Assembly (NCBI GenBank): GCA_020201445.1
Contig: JAIVGU010000189.1
Span: forward strand, 1-22,366
Reading direction: 5' to 3'
Origin: Halobacteriales archaeon
GTDB taxonomy: Archaea; Thermoplasmatota; E2; JACPAO01; JAHFTW01
DNA length: 22,366 nt
The translations under genes and the position numbers were made by a program. Position 1 is the first letter of the stretch. Every line of letters starts with the position of its first letter. Below are positions 20,184 to 22,366 of this stretch, one piece after another. The notes beneath the pieces were generated by a model. It worked only from the letters and a program-made list of their open reading frames with translations. It was not told the origin of the DNA and ran no database searches.

Positions 20184-21341
20184 ATGCAGAGCGGAGCGAC
20201 TCCGACCGATGCGGTGACGGAGCGCAGGCTCACGCGCGTCAGCCTCCTCGTGCCGCAAGCGCCCTGGCCCGACATGGCCCTCGGCGCCGAAGCCGACGGC
20301 GAGCGCGTGTTCCCTGCCGTCATCATCCGCGAAGGCGTGTATGTTCCCGGCATCGGCAACCCCAACGGCGAGCGGTTCTTCCTCTCGAAGGAGTTCCTCG
20401 CCAAGGTCGCGCCCAGCGGCGAAGGGAAGCGCGTGGACCTCGACCACTCGGACAAGCCCGAGGACGAGGTTGGCGTCATGCGCCAGGTCGGCATGGAGGA
20501 GGCCGCGATGCGCGCGAACCTGCACCTCCAAGCGAACCGCCCCCGCTTCGCTGACGCCATCTCGTTCGTGGAGGGCCGCCTGAAGGCGAAGCGCGTCCCG
20601 AACGTCAGCATCGAACTGGAGAACATCGTCACCCGTCCCGCCAAGACGCCCGAGGAGAAGGCCGCGTGGGACCACGCCGCCATCGACGCCACGATGGAGG
20701 GCGTCGCCATCCTCCCGCTCGGCGCCTGCTCGGACAAGGCCGGGTGCGGCATCGGCCTCGCCGCGAAGCAGGCCGGATTCACAGTCCTCGCCCTCCAGGG
20801 CGGCGACAACAGGAAGGACAAGCCCATGTGCAACGACCCCAACATGGTCGTGTCCCTCCAGGCCGAGAAGAAGGCCCTGGAGGACCGACTCAAGGAGAAG
20901 GAGACCGCCCTCGCCGAGGCGAAGGCGCAGACCACCACGCTCACCAACGAGCGCGACACGCTCAAGGCCACCGCCGCCGAGCGCGAGAAGCAGGACATCG
21001 AGGACCTGACCGAGGCCGTCAAGGACGCCCTGCCGCAGGGCACCGAACTCGCCACCGTCGTCGGCGACAAGCCCACGGTCGCGTCCCTCACGGTGGCCCT
21101 CAAGGCGCTCACCATCGCCAAGCCCGCCCCCAGCGGCGGCGACGGCAAGCCCGCCGTCCGCCTCGGCGGACGCACCACCGCCCCGTCCACCCGCAGCGAT
21201 GCGCCCTCGGGCGCCGACCGCGACGCCCGCGTGAAGGCCCTGCGCCTCAAGCACGGCCTCCCGGAGAAGTCCAACCTCCCCCCGTCCATGCGGCGGAACT
21301 CGGAGGCCCGCCTCCTCGCCCAGGCGGAGGACGCCGAGTAG
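20184..21341 (+). CDS. Prohead protease fused to scaffold
   Basis: The 385-residue product joins a protease-like N-terminal domain with a coiled-coil scaffold. The candidate catalytic pair is H88 (in DLDHSDKPEDEVG) and S142 (in VPNVSIEL), the usual HK97-type/Mu gpI spacing, with an acidic third partner not identified. Residues 218-275 form a strong coiled coil (SLQAEKKALEDRLKEKETAL onward), followed by an Ala/Pro linker and a basic C-terminus (VKALRLKHGLPEKSNLPPSM) likely to contact the capsid protein. ATG 20184 is the first good start; the longer open frame upstream overlaps the previous gene. The capsid gene follows 34 bases later. Confidence 0.78.
   Translation: MQSGATPTDAVTERRLTRVSLLVPQAPWPDMALGAEADGERVFPAVIIREGVYVPGIGNPNGERFFLSKEFLAKVAPSGEGKRVDLDHSDKPEDEVGVMRQVGMEEAAMRANLHLQANRPRFADAISFVEGRLKAKRVPNVSIELENIVTRPAKTPEEKAAWDHAAIDATMEGVAILPLGACSDKAGCGIGLAAKQAGFTVLALQGGDNRKDKPMCNDPNMVVSLQAEKKALEDRLKEKETALAEAKAQTTTLTNERDTLKATAAEREKQDIEDLTEAVKDALPQGTELATVVGDKPTVASLTVALKALTIAKPAPSGGDGKPAVRLGGRTTAPSTRSDAPSGADRDARVKALRLKHGLPEKSNLPPSMRRNSEARLLAQAEDAE
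20826..21341 (+). CDS. Possible internal-start scaffold (171 aa), nested
   Basis: ATG 20826 lies in frame inside the protease-scaffold gene, just where the coiled coil begins, with AGGAAGGA at 20811-20818, seven bases upstream. Separate scaffold from a nested start is known in phages such as lambda (Nu3 within C) and Mu (Z within I). Here it is inferred from the start signal and domain boundary only. Confidence 0.4.
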   Translation: MCNDPNMVVSLQAEKKALEDRLKEKETALAEAKAQTTTLTNERDTLKATAAEREKQDIEDLTEAVKDALPQGTELATVVGDKPTVASLTVALKALTIAKPAPSGGDGKPAVRLGGRTTAPSTRSDAPSGADRDARVKALRLKHGLPEKSNLPPSMRRNSEARLLAQAEDAE

Positions 21342-21375
21342 GGGCGGACCCCCTACACCTGACAGGAGGCAAGAC

Positions 21376-22257
21376 ATGACCAACACGCGCACCATCCTCG
21401 GCCTCGCCGCCACGGCGACCGGGGATGTGACCGACCTCATCCCGGCGGACACCTACTCCGACCGGGTGCTGGAGACCCTCTACGCCGCCCGCAAGTTCGC
21501 AGGCATCATCTCGGCCGTCAAGGAGGACCTGACGGCCAAGGCGGGCGACACCGTGCAGGTGCCCTACATGAACCCCCGCACGGCGCAGGGACCCATCGGG
21601 CAGGGCACCGCTCTCGTCGCCAACGCGACCACGACCGGCACCTACCCCATGACGCTCGCCAAGTTCGGCGACTACGACCTCGTGAACCGCGAGGTGTTCG
21701 AGGACCAGACCATCTTCACGCAGGAGGACTTCATCAACAACATGGGGTCCGCCCTCGGCGTCAAGGTGGACGACCTCAACTTCACGGCGCTGGAGACCGC
21801 CGTGGCCGCGTCGAGCGAGACCCTCGCCGTCGCGGGCACCCTGACCGACCTCTACGACCAGGTGGTCGAGTTGAAGGCCAAGATGAAGAAGCTGAACGTG
21901 GTCCCCACCCACCTCATCGTCGGCCCCGACCAGGAGGCGCAGTTCCTCAAGGACACCAACCAGGGCATCCGCGAGATGCAGACGAAGGTGAACGAGAACG
22001 GCGACCTGCTGAAGGTCGCGGGCCTGGAGTGCATCGTGTCCTCGCTCGCCAATGCGAACGCCTCGACGGCGAGCATGGTGCAGGCCATCGTCATCGACGC
22101 CAACCGCGCGCTCGGCGAGGCGTGGGGCCGCCGCCCCGACACCACCGTGGACGCGGTGAGCAAGGCGGAGTCGGACCAGGTGAAGCTCGTCACCTGGATT
22201 CGCTACACCTGCGCCGCGCTCGACCTCAAGGCCATCGGGCACATCAAGAACCCGTAG
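21376..22257 (+). CDS. Major capsid protein, HK97 fold
   Basis: The 293-residue product sits directly after the protease-scaffold gene, with a perfect AGGAGG at 21363-21368. Typical features are an N-terminal arm, an E-loop-like region with QVPYMNPRTAQG, a spine-helix region (QEDFINNMGSALGVKVDDL), the P-domain segment THLIVGPDQEAQFLKD and a C-terminal strand pair ending QVKLVTWIRYTCAALDLKAIG. It forms the shell. It is only mildly acidic, against a strongly halophilic host. The length is normal for the family. Confidence 0.88.
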   Translation: MTNTRTILGLAATATGDVTDLIPADTYSDRVLETLYAARKFAGIISAVKEDLTAKAGDTVQVPYMNPRTAQGPIGQGTALVANATTTGTYPMTLAKFGDYDLVNREVFEDQTIFTQEDFINNMGSALGVKVDDLNFTALETAVAASSETLAVAGTLTDLYDQVVELKAKMKKLNVVPTHLIVGPDQEAQFLKDTNQGIREMQTKVNENGDLLKVAGLECIVSSLANANASTASMVQAIVIDANRALGEAWGRRPDTTVDAVSKAESDQVKLVTWIRYTCAALDLKAIGHIKNP

Positions 22258-22264
22258 GCCCACC

Positions 22265-22307
22265 AGGTCCTCCTCCTCCTCCTCCCTTTTTCTACCCCTT
22301 CGATTTT
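22265..22307 (+). terminator. TCC-repeat and T-runs after capsid gene
   Basis: A run of six TCC units is followed by TTTTT (22287-22291) and TTTT (22304-22307), a strong composition change from the coding DNA. T-runs after a highly expressed gene fit an archaeal-type terminator. There is no hairpin of note. Confidence 0.45.
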
Positions 22308-22323
22308 CCACGGCACGGTCATC

Positions 22324-22366
22324 ATGTCCGAGACCCCTGCCGCCGCGCCTGCGGTGCCGCCTGCCC
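22324..22366 (+). CDS. Partial gene, cut by window end
   Basis: ATG 22324 opens a frame to the window edge (14 complete codons), giving an Ala/Pro-rich N-terminus MSETPAAAPAVPPA. It lies after the capsid gene and a T-rich gap, where a head-tail connector or tail gene is expected. Nothing more can be said. Confidence 0.5.
   Translation, partial: MSETPAAAPAVPPA

Overview
The window looks like part of a tailed virus or provirus genome (Caudoviricetes type), high in G+C and very densely packed. The head-morphogenesis module at the right end is clear. It runs: large terminase (14591-16039), portal (17370-18695), Mu F/SPP1 gp7-like minor head protein (18695-19495), HK97 gp10-like protein (19763-20152), prohead protease fused to a coiled-coil scaffold (20184-21341), HK97-fold major capsid protein (21376-22257). 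The host is inferred, not shown. Four control regions carry a purine-rich element plus TATA box in archaeal BRE/TATA style with no -35 hexamer, and several starts use GGTGA-type ribosome binding sites, which suggests an archaeal host. The proteins are not strongly acidic, so a typical haloarchaeon is unlikely. A high-GC non-halophilic euryarchaeon is my guess, and a bacterial host is not excluded.

Layout. 1-2618: promoter P1 and a short operon of zinc-finger-like proteins and two winged-helix proteins. 2778-10587: promoter P2 and a long, nearly gap-free chain of mostly small genes, many joined by ATGA, GTGA or TTGA overlaps. Recognisable members are a SEC-C zinc protein, an ASCH-like protein, an ERF-type single-strand annealing protein, a DUF5131 (phage Gp37/Gp68) radical-SAM-like protein and a PD-(D/E)XK nuclease-like protein. 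10651-11397: a terminase-small-subunit-like gene. 11359-14594: an accessory island between the two terminase genes. It holds the only minus-strand gene, about 700 nt without a credible ORF but full of hairpins (candidate large structured RNA), promoter P4 with an Ala-Ala-X repeat protein, a beta-helix protein and two small genes. 14591-16039: large terminase. 16051-17232: a second island under promoter P5, whose leader is a near-exact copy of the P1 leader, with an HExxH membrane protein and three small genes. 17258-17325: two perfect 10-11 bp helices in pseudoknot order in front of the portal gene. 17370-22366: head genes, then the start of one more gene cut by the window edge.

The P2 operon supplies recombination and DNA/RNA-modifying functions plus many unknown small proteins. 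The right half packages DNA and builds the head. The least expected content is RNA-level: a candidate ornate RNA at 11590-12290, a structured leader at 3719-3812, the pseudoknot at 17258-17325, and a promoter-leader cassette used twice 16 kb apart.
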